From assembly GCA_964599885.1 (NCBI GenBank), contig CAZRHH010000002.1, forward strand, positions 62,001 through 126,000: a stretch of DNA of 64,000 nucleotides. The letters run 5' to 3'. The notes beneath the pieces were generated by a model. It did not search any database and had not been told where the DNA came from. It was given only the letters and a program-made list of their open reading frames with translations. Shown here in pieces: positions 1 through 8,471 of this stretch (position 1 is its first letter; each line of letters starts with the position of its first letter). This DNA comes from CAZRHH01 sp964599885 (GTDB taxonomy: Bacteria > Chloroflexota > Dehalococcoidia > DSTF01 > JACRBR01). The position numbers were made by a program, and so were the translations under genes.

Positions 1-387
1 AGCTTCCGGCGCGAGGAGCCGTTCCGTCCGTGGCTGTTGCGCATCGTGACGAACCTGGCGCTGAACGAGGTACGCGCTCGCACGCGCCGCGGCGGGCTCT
101 TCGGCCGCGTTGCCGCATTCGCGCGTCGCGACGAACCGTCGCCCCACGCAGAGGTAGCCGCCTCGGACGACGCGTCGGCGCTGCTGCGGGCGATCGGCGA
201 ACTGCCAGAGGACGACCGTGTAGTGCTGCATCTACGCTACTTCCTCGAACTGCCGGAACGGGAGATCGCGCTGGCCATCGGCACGCCGACGGGCACCGTC
301 AAGTCGCGCCTGCATCGCGCGTCCAAGCGGCTGCGCACGGTGATCGAAGACGGGTATCCAGGACTGCGAGACATGAACGATGGATGA
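1..387 (+). CDS. RNA polymerase sigma factor, ECF/sigma-70 family (5' truncated)
   Basis: The reading frame is open from base 1, so the N-terminus lies outside the window. The visible part begins with the end of region 2 (PFRPWLLRIVTNLALNEVR) and continues to a region 4 helix-turn-helix: ELPEDDRVVLHLRYFLELPEREIALAIGTP followed by GTVKSRLHRA, the classic ECF DNA-recognition helix. The protein would recruit core RNA polymerase to a small regulon. Its stop codon overlaps the start of the next gene, an anti-sigma-like membrane protein, which is the usual sigma/anti-sigma arrangement. The ECF subgroup cannot be assigned without the N-terminus. Confidence 0.9.
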   Translation, partial: SFRREEPFRPWLLRIVTNLALNEVRARTRRGGLFGRVAAFARRDEPSPHAEVAASDDASALLRAIGELPEDDRVVLHLRYFLELPEREIALAIGTPTGTVKSRLHRASKRLRTVIEDGYPGLRDMNDG

Positions 388-1123
388 CATGACGTTCGAG
401 CAACTGCTGACGAGCCGAGCGCGCGAGGTGACCTATCCGGCCACTCCTCCACTGCGAGGCGGCGTGATGGCCGCTATTGCCGCGCCGCGCGCGCCGCAGC
501 GGAGCGCACCGCAGTTCGGGCTCGCATTCGCGGCCGCTGCCGCGCTCGGGGTGCTGGCGCTCACGTTCGCGCTGCCAACGTCGCGCGATGCGGTCGCCGA
601 CTTCTTTGGCATCGACGGATCCAACGTCGAGCCGCTGCCCACGCCTGCTCCGGGCGTGATGCCCACGCCACTGCCAACGGCAGCCGACATCGACGCGTCG
701 GCCGTGCCCGCGACGCTCGAAGAAGCGTTCGGCGCACTCGGGTTTGCACCGGCGCTGCCCGTTGATGCGGGCGAGCCCTCGGCGGTGTATCTCGCGCACT
801 ACAGCCAGCCGGCGCTGATCCTGCGATACGCCAACTTCGACCTGTGGCAGACGCGGTTGGACGGCGACGCATTCGTCGGTAAGGGCACGACCGAGGACGC
901 GACTGTCGACGAGTTCGTGTTGTCGAGCGGCGTGGCGGCGCGCTGGATCAGCGGCGGCGAGCATCTCGTCCAGTTCTACGATACGCAGGGGCGCGCCATC
1001 GAGCGCTCACAGCGCACGGTTGAGCGCAACACGCTGATCTGGCGCACGGACTACGCGTTCTACCGGATCGAGACGGAACTACCGCGCGCGGATGCCGTCA
1101 CGATCGCAGAAACGCTCCCCTGA
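380..1123 (+). CDS. Anti-sigma-factor-like single-pass membrane protein
   Basis: 247 aa. The ATG at 380 lies inside the end of the sigma gene (8-bp overlap), so the pair is translationally coupled. Residues 1-45 form a soluble N-terminal part, one transmembrane helix follows at about 48-68 (FGLAFAAAAALGVLALTFAL), then a Pro/Thr-rich linker and an extracytoplasmic domain of about 150 residues. The topology and position fit an anti-sigma factor whose outer domain senses an envelope signal. I see no zinc-binding HxxxCxxC anti-sigma motif, so the role is inferred from position and topology. The outer domain resembles DUF4367-type domains only loosely. Confidence 0.6.
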   Translation: MDDMTFEQLLTSRAREVTYPATPPLRGGVMAAIAAPRAPQRSAPQFGLAFAAAAALGVLALTFALPTSRDAVADFFGIDGSNVEPLPTPAPGVMPTPLPTAADIDASAVPATLEEAFGALGFAPALPVDAGEPSAVYLAHYSQPALILRYANFDLWQTRLDGDAFVGKGTTEDATVDEFVLSSGVAARWISGGEHLVQFYDTQGRAIERSQRTVERNTLIWRTDYAFYRIETELPRADAVTIAETLP

Positions 1124-1180
1124 CGCGGGAACCACCGGCGCGCGTCCGGTGTAGTACCCATGTTCAGGAGGCTAGCCATC

Positions 1181-1786
1181 ATGAGGATCCGCAGCGTCAT
1201 CATCAGCATCGCCGCGCTTGCCGTCATCGCCGCCACGACGCCGTTCGCGGTGCGCGTCGCGCACGCTGGCGGCGGCTGCCACAAGGACACGATGTCCGAC
1301 GCGGCGACGACTGAAGCCACGCTCAAGGGCAACTGCTTCGAGCCAACCGTCATCCGCATTGACCGGGGCGCGTCGATCACCTGGACGAACCTTGACGAGG
1401 TGCCGCACACGGTCACGGGCGCCGACAACACATGGGGCAGTTACGACGAACTTGCATTGAACGATCAGGCGACGTATCGGTTCGACGATTCGGGCGTGTT
1501 CCCATACTTCTGCTTCTTGCACCCGAGCATGATCGGCGCAGTCGTCGTTGGCGATGGCACGCCTTCCGGCACGGTGACGAACACGAGCATCACGTCCTTG
1601 GGGGTGGCACGAGTCGCCGCCGCTGGCGATCCCGCCGAAACGAACCTTGCACTCCGAGCGCCATCATCGGGCGAGAACATCAGCCGCTCGACGCTCGCGC
1701 TCGGCGCCGGCGCGATTGCGCTTGTCACCGCGGCGATCGCCGGCGCGATCGGCTACGCGCACCCCTGGCGCCGGATTGGCGGCTGA
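1181..1786 (+). CDS. Exported cupredoxin-domain protein with C-terminal membrane anchor
   Basis: 201 aa. The ATG at 1181 is preferred over the in-frame ATG at 1160 because a perfect AGGAGG (1166-1171) sits 9 bases before it. A signal peptide (about 1-29) is followed by a plastocyanin/azurin-like fold: NCFEPTVIRIDRGASITWTN, then the copper ligands H76 (VPHTV), C111, H114 and M117 (CFLHPSM). A C-terminal transmembrane helix (about 176-195) ends in basic residues. It probably binds a type 1 copper on the outer face of the membrane and carries electrons. It follows the sigma/anti-sigma pair, which may control it. Two more cupredoxins occur in the window, at 6776 and 35920. Confidence 0.8.
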   Translation: MRIRSVIISIAALAVIAATTPFAVRVAHAGGGCHKDTMSDAATTEATLKGNCFEPTVIRIDRGASITWTNLDEVPHTVTGADNTWGSYDELALNDQATYRFDDSGVFPYFCFLHPSMIGAVVVGDGTPSGTVTNTSITSLGVARVAAAGDPAETNLALRAPSSGENISRSTLALGAGAIALVTAAIAGAIGYAHPWRRIGG

Positions 1787-1789
1787 GCG

Positions 1790-3097
1790 ATGTTGACACG
1801 CAATGCCGCCGTCGCCGCCGTAATCCTCGCCGCCATCGCATGCTGGATCGTCGTGAACCCCTCGGGCGTCTCACTCGGCGGCCAGGCGACGGCCACCCCA
1901 ACCGCCGAGCCGACGCACTCCCCCACCGCGACGCCGACGAGCGTCGTCTCCGTCGAATCGTCGCGTCCGCTACCGGATGACGTGCGCGGCACGCTCACCT
2001 ATGGCGACGGAGACGCACACGTTCAGATCACGCTGCCGTCCGGCGACGAGATCGCGCACACGCCGCAGGACATCGTCACGGGTTCGACATCGCCGGACGG
2101 CTTGTGGACGCTAGTGCAATCGTGCGCCGAACCGCTGCCGGGAGCGGACGCCTCCGCCTGCGAGCTGCGATTCGCGCGCAGAGACGGACAGACGCGCGCA
2201 ATTCCAATCGATGCAGGGGGGATCGTCGAGTGGTCGCCGACGGGTCACTCTGTAGCCATCGCATTGCCGAACTTCAGCCGCCTCACACGGATCATGACGA
2301 TCATCGATCCGGCCACGTCCGAACCCGAGATCGCGTACGACTTTGCAGGGGACGAGAGCCACATCGACGCGTTCACTTGGCTGCGTTTGCGGACGCCGCA
2401 AGGCGACCAGATCGATCAGTTGCTCGTCGCGCTGAACACCGGGACGAACACGCAGTTGCAAGTCGTGAGCTTTGGCAGTGGCTACGGCATTCGCAACGAG
2501 GGCGATCTCGGCGCCGGGATGGTCACGCGATTCTATCCGTCGCCAGACGGCCACACGTTCGCGTTCGCACAGTCGCGCGACGACGGCTGGCGCATGTTCA
2601 CCTACAGCGTCGGGCCGGAGGGGCTGCGCGATCTCGGCGCGATGGGCGTCGGGTCGCCGGACGTTTCCGCGCCAGGCGCGCTCAAGCTGGCGTTCTACAT
2701 CGCGTGGTCGCCGGACAGCAGGCGCCTCGCGTTCGGCGGCGGTCTCGCACCGCCGTACACGATGACGACGATCGACTTCACGACGAACACCACCGTCGTC
2801 ACGGAATTTCCATTTGGCTACCCCGGCGAGATTCGGTGGTCGCCGTCCGGCGACGCGATCGCCGTCTCGACGTATCACCAGGAGCCGGTGCGGCACGAAC
2901 TGTACGTCATCGATCCGTCGACCGGCGCCGCAAGGCACGTTGGATCCGGGTGTCACGTCATCTGGTCACCGGATGGGCGGCATCTCGCGGCGAAAGGCGA
3001 GGCGCTGCCCGGCGTCTCGATCATCGACGCGGCGACGGCGGAAACATGGCGGCTGACGCACGTTCGGCACCACGCGCCGCTGTCGTGGACCGAGTGA
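1790..3097 (+). CDS. Exported TolB/PD40-type beta-propeller protein
   Basis: 435 aa, starting 3 bases after the cupredoxin stop, so cotranscribed with it. An N-terminal hydrophobic segment (about 8-25) acts as signal or anchor and is followed by a Thr/Pro-rich linker (ATPTAEPTHSPTATPT). Repeated blades carry the PD40 motif: VEWSPTGHSVAIA, AWSPDSRRLAFGG, IRWSPSGDAIAVS and VIWSPDGRHLAAKG. Such propellers usually serve as binding scaffolds; no catalytic motif is visible. Its job in this operon, perhaps as sensor or target of the sigma regulon, is inference. Confidence 0.7.
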   Translation: MLTRNAAVAAVILAAIACWIVVNPSGVSLGGQATATPTAEPTHSPTATPTSVVSVESSRPLPDDVRGTLTYGDGDAHVQITLPSGDEIAHTPQDIVTGSTSPDGLWTLVQSCAEPLPGADASACELRFARRDGQTRAIPIDAGGIVEWSPTGHSVAIALPNFSRLTRIMTIIDPATSEPEIAYDFAGDESHIDAFTWLRLRTPQGDQIDQLLVALNTGTNTQLQVVSFGSGYGIRNEGDLGAGMVTRFYPSPDGHTFAFAQSRDDGWRMFTYSVGPEGLRDLGAMGVGSPDVSAPGALKLAFYIAWSPDSRRLAFGGGLAPPYTMTTIDFTTNTTVVTEFPFGYPGEIRWSPSGDAIAVSTYHQEPVRHELYVIDPSTGAARHVGSGCHVIWSPDGRHLAAKGEALPGVSIIDAATAETWRLTHVRHHAPLSWTE

Positions 3098-3136
3098 TGG
3101 CTGCGTGAGCGTCGGGCGTGCGGTACGCTCGTCGGC

Positions 3137-4531
3137 ATGAAGGAAGACCCACTCTGCCGCATGTCGCTTGAGGAGATCGCGCGGCTGATTGAAACCAAGA
3201 CCGTCAGCCCGGTCGAGGTGACGCAAAGCGTGCTCGACCGCGTCGAGCGCGTGAACCCTCCCCTGAACGCGTTTATGACCTTGACGGCGGAGGCTGCACT
3301 CGAAGCGGCGCGCGCGAGCGAACAGCGCGTCGCCGCCGGCGAGTATCGCGGCGCACTCGACGGCGTGCCGATCGCGCTCAAGGATCTGCTCGCGACGAAA
3401 GGCGTGCGCACCACCGCCGGCTCGAAGATTCTCGCCGACTGGGTACCCGAATACGATGCCACCGTCGTGCGCATGCTTGCCGATGCCGGCGCGGTGAGCG
3501 TGGGCAAGCTTGGGCTGCACGAGTTCGCCTTCGGCACGACATCGGACAACGCGCACTACGGCGCGATCTGCAATCCGTGGAACGTCGAGCGCATACCCGG
3601 TGGCTCGTCCGGCGGCTCAGGCGCAGCGACGGCGGCCTGCCTCGCGTTCGCGACGATCGGCAGCGACACCGGCGGCAGCATCCGCATCCCCGCCAGCGAG
3701 TGCGGCGTCGTCGGCGTCATGCCGACGTACGGCCGCGTGAGCTTGTACGGCGCGGTGCCGCTCTCGGGCTCGCTCGACCACCTCGGGCCGTTGACGCGCA
3801 CCGTCCGTGACGCCGCCATCGTGCTGCAGGCGATGAGCGGCCACGATCCGCTCGACCCGACGACGGAGCGTCAACCGGTGCCCGATTACCTTGACGGCAT
3901 CGAGCGTGGCCCCGCGGGGCTGCGCATCGGCGTGCCAAAGCAGCATTTTTGGGACGAGCTTGATCCCGAGATCGAAGCGTCTGTGCGGGAAGCGATCGCC
4001 GCGCTCGAAGCAGCCGGCGCGAGCGTGCGAGAGATCGACTTTCCGCTCGCTGAGCGCTATACGAACAGCGTTGGGCCGATCATCATCAAGGAAGCTGCGC
4101 GCTACCACGCGCCGAACTTCCCATCGCGGCGCGACGAATACGGCCGGCTCGTCGCGGCGACGCTCGACGCCGGCATCCAGGTGGGCGACGCGATCTACGA
4201 CGCCGCGATGATCGTGCTGCGCGAAGCGCGCGCGGGCGGCGCCGATGCGACGCTCGACGGCGTGGATGTGCTAGCCGTGCCGACGATGCCTGAGCCGCCG
4301 CCGACGATCGAACAGATACGCTCCGGCTTTCACGACATCCGTCGCACCGTGTTTACGAGTTTGCTCGACTTGACCGGGCAGCCCGTCGTGACGGTGCCAT
4401 GCGCGTTCGCTTCATCGATGCCGACGGGAATCAGCTTCGTGGCACGGCGCTGGGACGAAGCTGCCGCATTGCGGGCTGCGCGTGCGTGGGAGCAGGTGCG
4501 CGGCGCGTTCCCCCTGCCGGACGTGGGGTGA
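3137..4531 (+). CDS. Amidase-signature family hydrolase (GatA-like)
   Basis: 464 aa with the complete Ser-cisSer-Lys triad at canonical spacing: K82 (IALKDL), S157 in GGSSGGSGAA, and nucleophile S181 in SDTGGSIRIP. The family hydrolyses amides. Members include the A subunit of the Glu-tRNA(Gln)/Asp-tRNA(Asn) amidotransferase and many free-standing amidases. No gatB or gatC lies nearby, so a stand-alone amidase is as likely as a GatA subunit and I give no symbol. The gene converges on uvrB with only 4 bases between the stop codons. A second amidase of the same family lies at 59780. Confidence 0.85.
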   Translation: MKEDPLCRMSLEEIARLIETKTVSPVEVTQSVLDRVERVNPPLNAFMTLTAEAALEAARASEQRVAAGEYRGALDGVPIALKDLLATKGVRTTAGSKILADWVPEYDATVVRMLADAGAVSVGKLGLHEFAFGTTSDNAHYGAICNPWNVERIPGGSSGGSGAATAACLAFATIGSDTGGSIRIPASECGVVGVMPTYGRVSLYGAVPLSGSLDHLGPLTRTVRDAAIVLQAMSGHDPLDPTTERQPVPDYLDGIERGPAGLRIGVPKQHFWDELDPEIEASVREAIAALEAAGASVREIDFPLAERYTNSVGPIIIKEAARYHAPNFPSRRDEYGRLVAATLDAGIQVGDAIYDAAMIVLREARAGGADATLDGVDVLAVPTMPEPPPTIEQIRSGFHDIRRTVFTSLLDLTGQPVVTVPCAFASSMPTGISFVARRWDEAAALRAARAWEQVRGAFPLPDVG

Positions 4532-4535
4532 GCCT

Positions 4536-6617
4536 CTAGCGCCGCCCGCGCACCGGCGCTCGTCGCTGATAGCGTCCCGGCGTAGCGCGCGGCTTGGAGC
4601 CGAGCGAGCCGTAGGACGACTGCGCGAATTCGTGCAGCGCTGATTCGTCATCAAGCATCGCCTTGCGCAGTTCGACGACCTGATCGCGCAACAGCGCCGC
4701 CCGCTCGAACTCGAGATTCTTGGCGGCGGCCTTCATTTGTGTCTCGAGATCCTTCACGAGCCGCGCCATCTGATCCTTCGGCATCTCCTTGACGCTGTAT
4801 TCGGACGACTCTTCGGCGACCTTCTTGAACTGGTCGGTGATGTCGCGGATCGACTTGATGATGCCCTCGGGCGAGATGCCGTGTTCCTCGTTGTACGAGC
4901 GCTGGATCGCTCGCCGCCGCGTCGTCTCGTTGATGGCGTATCGCATCGAATCGGTGACGTTGTCGGCGTACATGATCACCCTGCCTTCGACATGTCGCGA
5001 AGCGCGGCCGATCGTTTGCACGAGCGAGCCTCCGGAACGCAGAAAGCCCTCCTTGTCGGCATCAAGAATGCAGACGAGACTCACTTCGGGCAGATCGAGG
5101 CCTTCGCGCAGCAGATTGATTCCGATCACGACGTCGTACACACCAAGCCGCAGGTCGCGAAGGATCTCGACGCGCTCGAGCGTATCGATCTCGCTGTGCA
5201 GGTAGTGCGTGCGGACGCCCATCTCCTGCAGGTAGTCCGCGAGGTCTTCGGCCATGCGCTTTGTCAGCGTCGTGACGAGAACGCGCTGATCCTTCGCGGC
5301 GTGCTGCTTCACCTCGTCGAGCAGATCGTCGATCTGGCCGCGCGTCGGGCGCACATCGATCTCCGGATCGATCAGGCCGGTGGGCCGGATCACCTGCTCC
5401 ACGATCTGCGAACTGCTCGACATCTCCAGCGGCCCCGGCGTCGCCGATACGTAGACGACCTGGTTGAGGTGGTTGTCGAACTCCTCGTAATTCAGGGGCC
5501 GGTTGTCGAGCGCGGACGGCAGCCGGAACCCGAAGTCCACGAGCGTCGTCTTCCGCGCGAGGTCGCCGTGGAACATGCCACGCACCTGCGGGATCGCGAT
5601 GTGCGACTCGTCGACGAACATCAGGAAGTCATCCGGGAAGTAGTCGAGCAGCGTCCACGGCGTGCTGCCCTGCGCGCGCCGCGCCAAGTGCCGGCTGTAG
5701 TTCTCGATGCCGGAGCAGTAGCCGGCTTCGCGCATCGTCTCGAGATCGTAGTTCGTCCGCTCTTCGAGGCGTGCCGCTTCGAGGATCTTGCCCTGTTCGC
5801 GGAGGTAGATCAGCCGCTCGCGCAGCTCCGCTTCGATGTCGGCCATCGCCTCGTCGAGCTTTCCCTTTGATGTGACGAAGTGCTTCGCCGGATAGATGTC
5901 CACTTCGTCGCGCTCGGCGAGCAGCTCACCCGTCAGCGGATCGATCTCAATGATGCGTTCCACCTCATCTCCGAAGAAGTCGATGCGCACCGCCAGCTCC
6001 TCGTACGACGGCTGGATCGTGATGCTGTCGCCGCGCATGCGGAACTTGCCGCGTACGAGGTTCATGTCGTTGCGCTCGTACTGCATGTCCACCAGACGGC
6101 GCATGATGCGTGAGCGGTCGAAGCGCTCGCCCTTCCGCACCTTCACAACGAAGCTCTGATACTCCTCCGGCTCGCCGAGACCATAGATGCACGACACGGA
6201 GGCGACGATCAGCACGTCGCGCCGCTCGAACAGCGCGCGCGTCGCAGCGTGGCGCAGCTTGTCGATCTCCTGGTTGATGTCCGCGTCCTTCGCGATATAT
6301 GTGTCCGTGCGCGGAATGTACGCCTCGGGCTGGTAGTAGTCGTAGTAGGAGACGAAGTACTCGACCGCGCTTTCCGGAAAGAACTCCTTGAACTCGGAGC
6401 AGAGCTGCGCGGCAAGCGTCCGGTTCGGCGCGAGCACGAGCGTCGGGCGCTGGTACGCCTCGACAATGTTCGCCATCGTGAACGTCTTGCCGCTGCCGGT
6501 GACGCCGAGCAGCGTCTGGGCGCGATCCCCCCGCTCAAGGCCGCGCACGAGCGATTCGATCGCCTGCGGCTGGTCCCCGGTGGGGCGGAAGTCGGAAACG
6601 ATCTTGAAGTCAGGCAT
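4536..6617 (-). CDS. uvrB: UvrABC excinuclease subunit B
   Basis: 693 aa, full length for UvrB. It is the DNA-damage-loading helicase-like subunit of nucleotide excision repair, which receives DNA from UvrA and presents it to UvrC. Visible landmarks are Walker A GVTGSGKT (38-45), the Tyr-rich beta-hairpin around 88-111 (YFVSYYDYYQPEAYIPRTDT) that inserts between DNA strands, the DESH box in MFVDESHIAIPQ, helicase motif VI QTIGRASRH, and a C-terminal UVR/UvrC-binding coiled coil (about 622-652). The basic tail after residue 680 is variable in the family. No uvrA or uvrC is in the window. Confidence 0.97.
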   Translation of the reverse strand: MPDFKIVSDFRPTGDQPQAIESLVRGLERGDRAQTLLGVTGSGKTFTMANIVEAYQRPTLVLAPNRTLAAQLCSEFKEFFPESAVEYFVSYYDYYQPEAYIPRTDTYIAKDADINQEIDKLRHAATRALFERRDVLIVASVSCIYGLGEPEEYQSFVVKVRKGERFDRSRIMRRLVDMQYERNDMNLVRGKFRMRGDSITIQPSYEELAVRIDFFGDEVERIIEIDPLTGELLAERDEVDIYPAKHFVTSKGKLDEAMADIEAELRERLIYLREQGKILEAARLEERTNYDLETMREAGYCSGIENYSRHLARRAQGSTPWTLLDYFPDDFLMFVDESHIAIPQVRGMFHGDLARKTTLVDFGFRLPSALDNRPLNYEEFDNHLNQVVYVSATPGPLEMSSSSQIVEQVIRPTGLIDPEIDVRPTRGQIDDLLDEVKQHAAKDQRVLVTTLTKRMAEDLADYLQEMGVRTHYLHSEIDTLERVEILRDLRLGVYDVVIGINLLREGLDLPEVSLVCILDADKEGFLRSGGSLVQTIGRASRHVEGRVIMYADNVTDSMRYAINETTRRRAIQRSYNEEHGISPEGIIKSIRDITDQFKKVAEESSEYSVKEMPKDQMARLVKDLETQMKAAAKNLEFERAALLRDQVVELRKAMLDDESALHEFAQSSYGSLGSKPRATPGRYQRRAPVRGRR

Positions 6618-6720
6618 GGAGGAGAATCGGCCTATTGGAAGGGCGCGGCGAAGCAGCCTCGCACGTACAGGATAGCAAGGCTTGCCTCGGACGTTGCGCT
6701 TGGCCGTGGCACCGGAACGC

Positions 6721-6748
6721 CTCTGCTGACACGGCGATGTCAGCAGAG
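6721..6748. terminator. Perfect 11-bp hairpin downstream of the cupredoxin gene
   Basis: CTCTGCTGACA and TGTCAGCAGAG form a perfect 11-bp stem with a 6-base loop (CGGCGA). It lies 28 bases past the stop of the minus-strand cupredoxin gene and 104 bases upstream of uvrB. No T-tract follows on either strand, so it may stabilise a 3' end or bind a protein rather than act as a classical intrinsic terminator. Confidence 0.5.
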
Positions 6749-6775
6749 ATCAGGGGCCAAGGCTCGCGAATGGCG

Positions 6776-7462
6776 CTATTCGCGCCGGATCCGTTGAACG
6801 GCGACAGCGGCACCGGTGGACAGGGCACCCCCGAGGGCGAGCACGACTCCAATCCAGGTCAGGATCAGCGTGCCATCGCTGCCGCTGCCCGCTCGCGGCA
6901 GCGTCGTCGTCGGGGCAGCGCCTCCCGCGGGCGCCGCCGGAGCGTTGTCTGCCGGTGCGCTGATCACCATCGCATCGACCGGCGTCGCGGTAGCACCGGG
7001 CGCCGGCGTGGAGCTGGGACCCGCGGTCGAGGTTGCGGCGGTTGTCCGGGTCGCGGTGGGATCATCCGCCGTCGACGTGGCGGTCGCGGTGGCCGTATTC
7101 GCCGCTTGCACGTTCACGGTGCCAGACATCGAGGAGCCATGCACCGAACATTCGTACCCGAACGAGCCAGCCGCAGCGAAGGTGCGCGAAAACGCCGGCG
7201 CACCGGGGTTGAGGACGCCGCTGTCGAAGCTCTCGGCTCCTGTGGAAGTCACGGAATGGGGGTTGACCGAGTCGGGATCGTTGAAGTTCCAGGTCACTGT
7301 ATCGCCAACCGCAATCGTGATTGACGACGGATCGTAGGAGTCGTCTCGTACCGTTACGTTAACCGTCGCCGCATCTACCGTGGCGCCCAACGACGCGACC
7401 AGCACACCGGCGACCGTCAGCAGCGCCAAGCCTGCGCCTGTCCAAAGCTTCCTGTGCTTCAT
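6776..7462 (-). CDS. Exported cupredoxin with Thr-rich stalk and LPxAG-like C-terminal anchor
   Basis: 228 aa. A signal peptide (1-31, ending near VDA) is followed by a single plastocyanin-like domain (32-120) with copper ligands H69 (NPHSV), C105, H108 and M112 (CSVHGSSM). A long Ala/Thr/Pro stalk (120-185) leads to TTTLPRAGSG, a hydrophobic helix (about 203-220) and the basic tail QRIRRE. The tail has the layout of a sortase sorting signal (LPxTG-like motif, helix, Arg tail), but with Ala for Thr. It is probably a surface-tethered electron carrier. It is divergent from galU. Confidence 0.75.
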   Translation of the reverse strand: MKHRKLWTGAGLALLTVAGVLVASLGATVDAATVNVTVRDDSYDPSSITIAVGDTVTWNFNDPDSVNPHSVTSTGAESFDSGVLNPGAPAFSRTFAAAGSFGYECSVHGSSMSGTVNVQAANTATATATSTADDPTATRTTAATSTAGPSSTPAPGATATPVDAMVISAPADNAPAAPAGGAAPTTTLPRAGSGSDGTLILTWIGVVLALGGALSTGAAVAVQRIRRE

Positions 7463-7537
7463 ATTCCCACTCCAACGAGTGTTCGCCCCACGGCGGATGG
7501 TGTTCGCTCTGTAGTACGCCTCATCTCGCCGTAACGA

Positions 7538-7567
7538 TTGCTGCGATTCGGCCGCCGCCGATACAAT
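7538..7567 (+). promoter_or_regulatory. Probable sigma-70-type promoter of galU
   Basis: TTGCTG (7538-7543), 18 bases, TACAAT (7562-7567). Transcription would start near 7574, a short leader before the AGGAGG at 7588-7593. The rest of the 137-base gap to the divergent cupredoxin gene shows nothing else. Confidence 0.5.
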
Positions 7568-7599
7568 GCCCTGATTCCGGTTCAGCTAGGAGGCCGCGC

Positions 7600-8469
7600 G
7601 TGCGCGTTCGCAAGGCAGTCGTGTTGGCAGCGGGGTACGGGACGCGGCTTCTGCCCGCCACGAAGGCGCAACCCAAGGAGTCGATCCCGCTCGTCGACAA
7701 GCCGATCATCCAGTACACGGTCGAAGAAGCCGCCGCCGCCGGCCTCACGCAGGTGATTATCGTCACCGCCGCCAGCAAGCGCGCCGTCGAAGACCACTTC
7801 GACCGCTCGATCGAGCTTGAGATGACGTTGCGCGAGAAGGGCGACATGACCCGCCTGAAGGAGATCCAGAAGATCTCCGACCTCGCCGATATCGTCTACA
7901 TCCGCCAAAAGGAGCAGAAAGGCGTCGGTCACGCGGTCCTACAAGCGAAGGACGTCGTCGGCGACGAGCCGTTCGCCCTGCTCTTCCCTGACGACGTGCT
8001 CGTCGCCGACGTGCCCGTCACGAAGCAGATGGTCGACGTCTTCGAGGCGCGCGGCGGCTCGGTGATCGCGGTGCAGCAGTTGCAGGACTCCGAAGTCGAA
8101 CTCTACGGTATCGTCGGCGGCGATGACGCGGGCGACGGCGTGACGAAAGTGTCGTCGCTCGTCGAGAAGCCGAAGCTCGAAGAAGCGCCGTCGCGTCTCG
8201 GCATCGTCGGCCGATACGTGCTGACGCCAGAGATCTTCGGCGCGATCCAGCAGACCGCGCCGGGCAAGGGCGGCGAGATCCAGCTCACGGACGCGCTGGC
8301 TCTGCTGATGGAGCAGCAGGATGTGTACGCGTACGAGTTCGACGGCAGCCGCTACGACACCGGCCACCCCCTCGGCCTGATGACGGCAGCGATCGCGATC
8401 GGGCTGCGCCGCGCGGACATCGGCCCCGGGCTTCGCGCGTTTCTGCGCACGCTGCCGCTCGAAGACTAG
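7600..8469 (+). CDS. galU: UTP--glucose-1-phosphate uridylyltransferase
   Basis: 289 aa, normal GalU length. It makes UDP-glucose from UTP and glucose-1-phosphate for envelope polysaccharides and sugar nucleotide pools. The GTG start at 7600 is fixed by AGGAGG at 7588-7593 (6-base spacing). The nucleotide-binding signature is VVLAAGYGTRLLPATK (7-22) with the following K26 (QPKES). Further family blocks are FALLFPDDVLV and YDTGHPLGLM near the C-terminus. The next gene starts 2 bases after its stop, so the two form an operon. Confidence 0.93.
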   Translation: MRVRKAVVLAAGYGTRLLPATKAQPKESIPLVDKPIIQYTVEEAAAAGLTQVIIVTAASKRAVEDHFDRSIELEMTLREKGDMTRLKEIQKISDLADIVYIRQKEQKGVGHAVLQAKDVVGDEPFALLFPDDVLVADVPVTKQMVDVFEARGGSVIAVQQLQDSEVELYGIVGGDDAGDGVTKVSSLVEKPKLEEAPSRLGIVGRYVLTPEIFGAIQQTAPGKGGEIQLTDALALLMEQQDVYAYEFDGSRYDTGHPLGLMTAAIAIGLRRADIGPGLRAFLRTLPLED

Positions 8470-8471
8470 CG

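Noticed and set aside
2104..3108. Plus-strand open frame of 334 codons in the beta-propeller region
   Set aside because: It lies in another frame of the propeller gene and is an Arg-rich shadow; the PD40 repeats are in the accepted frame.
4737..5870. Long plus-strand open frame (377 codons) inside uvrB
   Set aside because: It is fully antisense to a certain uvrB gene, is rich in Arg/His/Val as expected for the complement of GC-rich coding sequence, and has no ribosome site.
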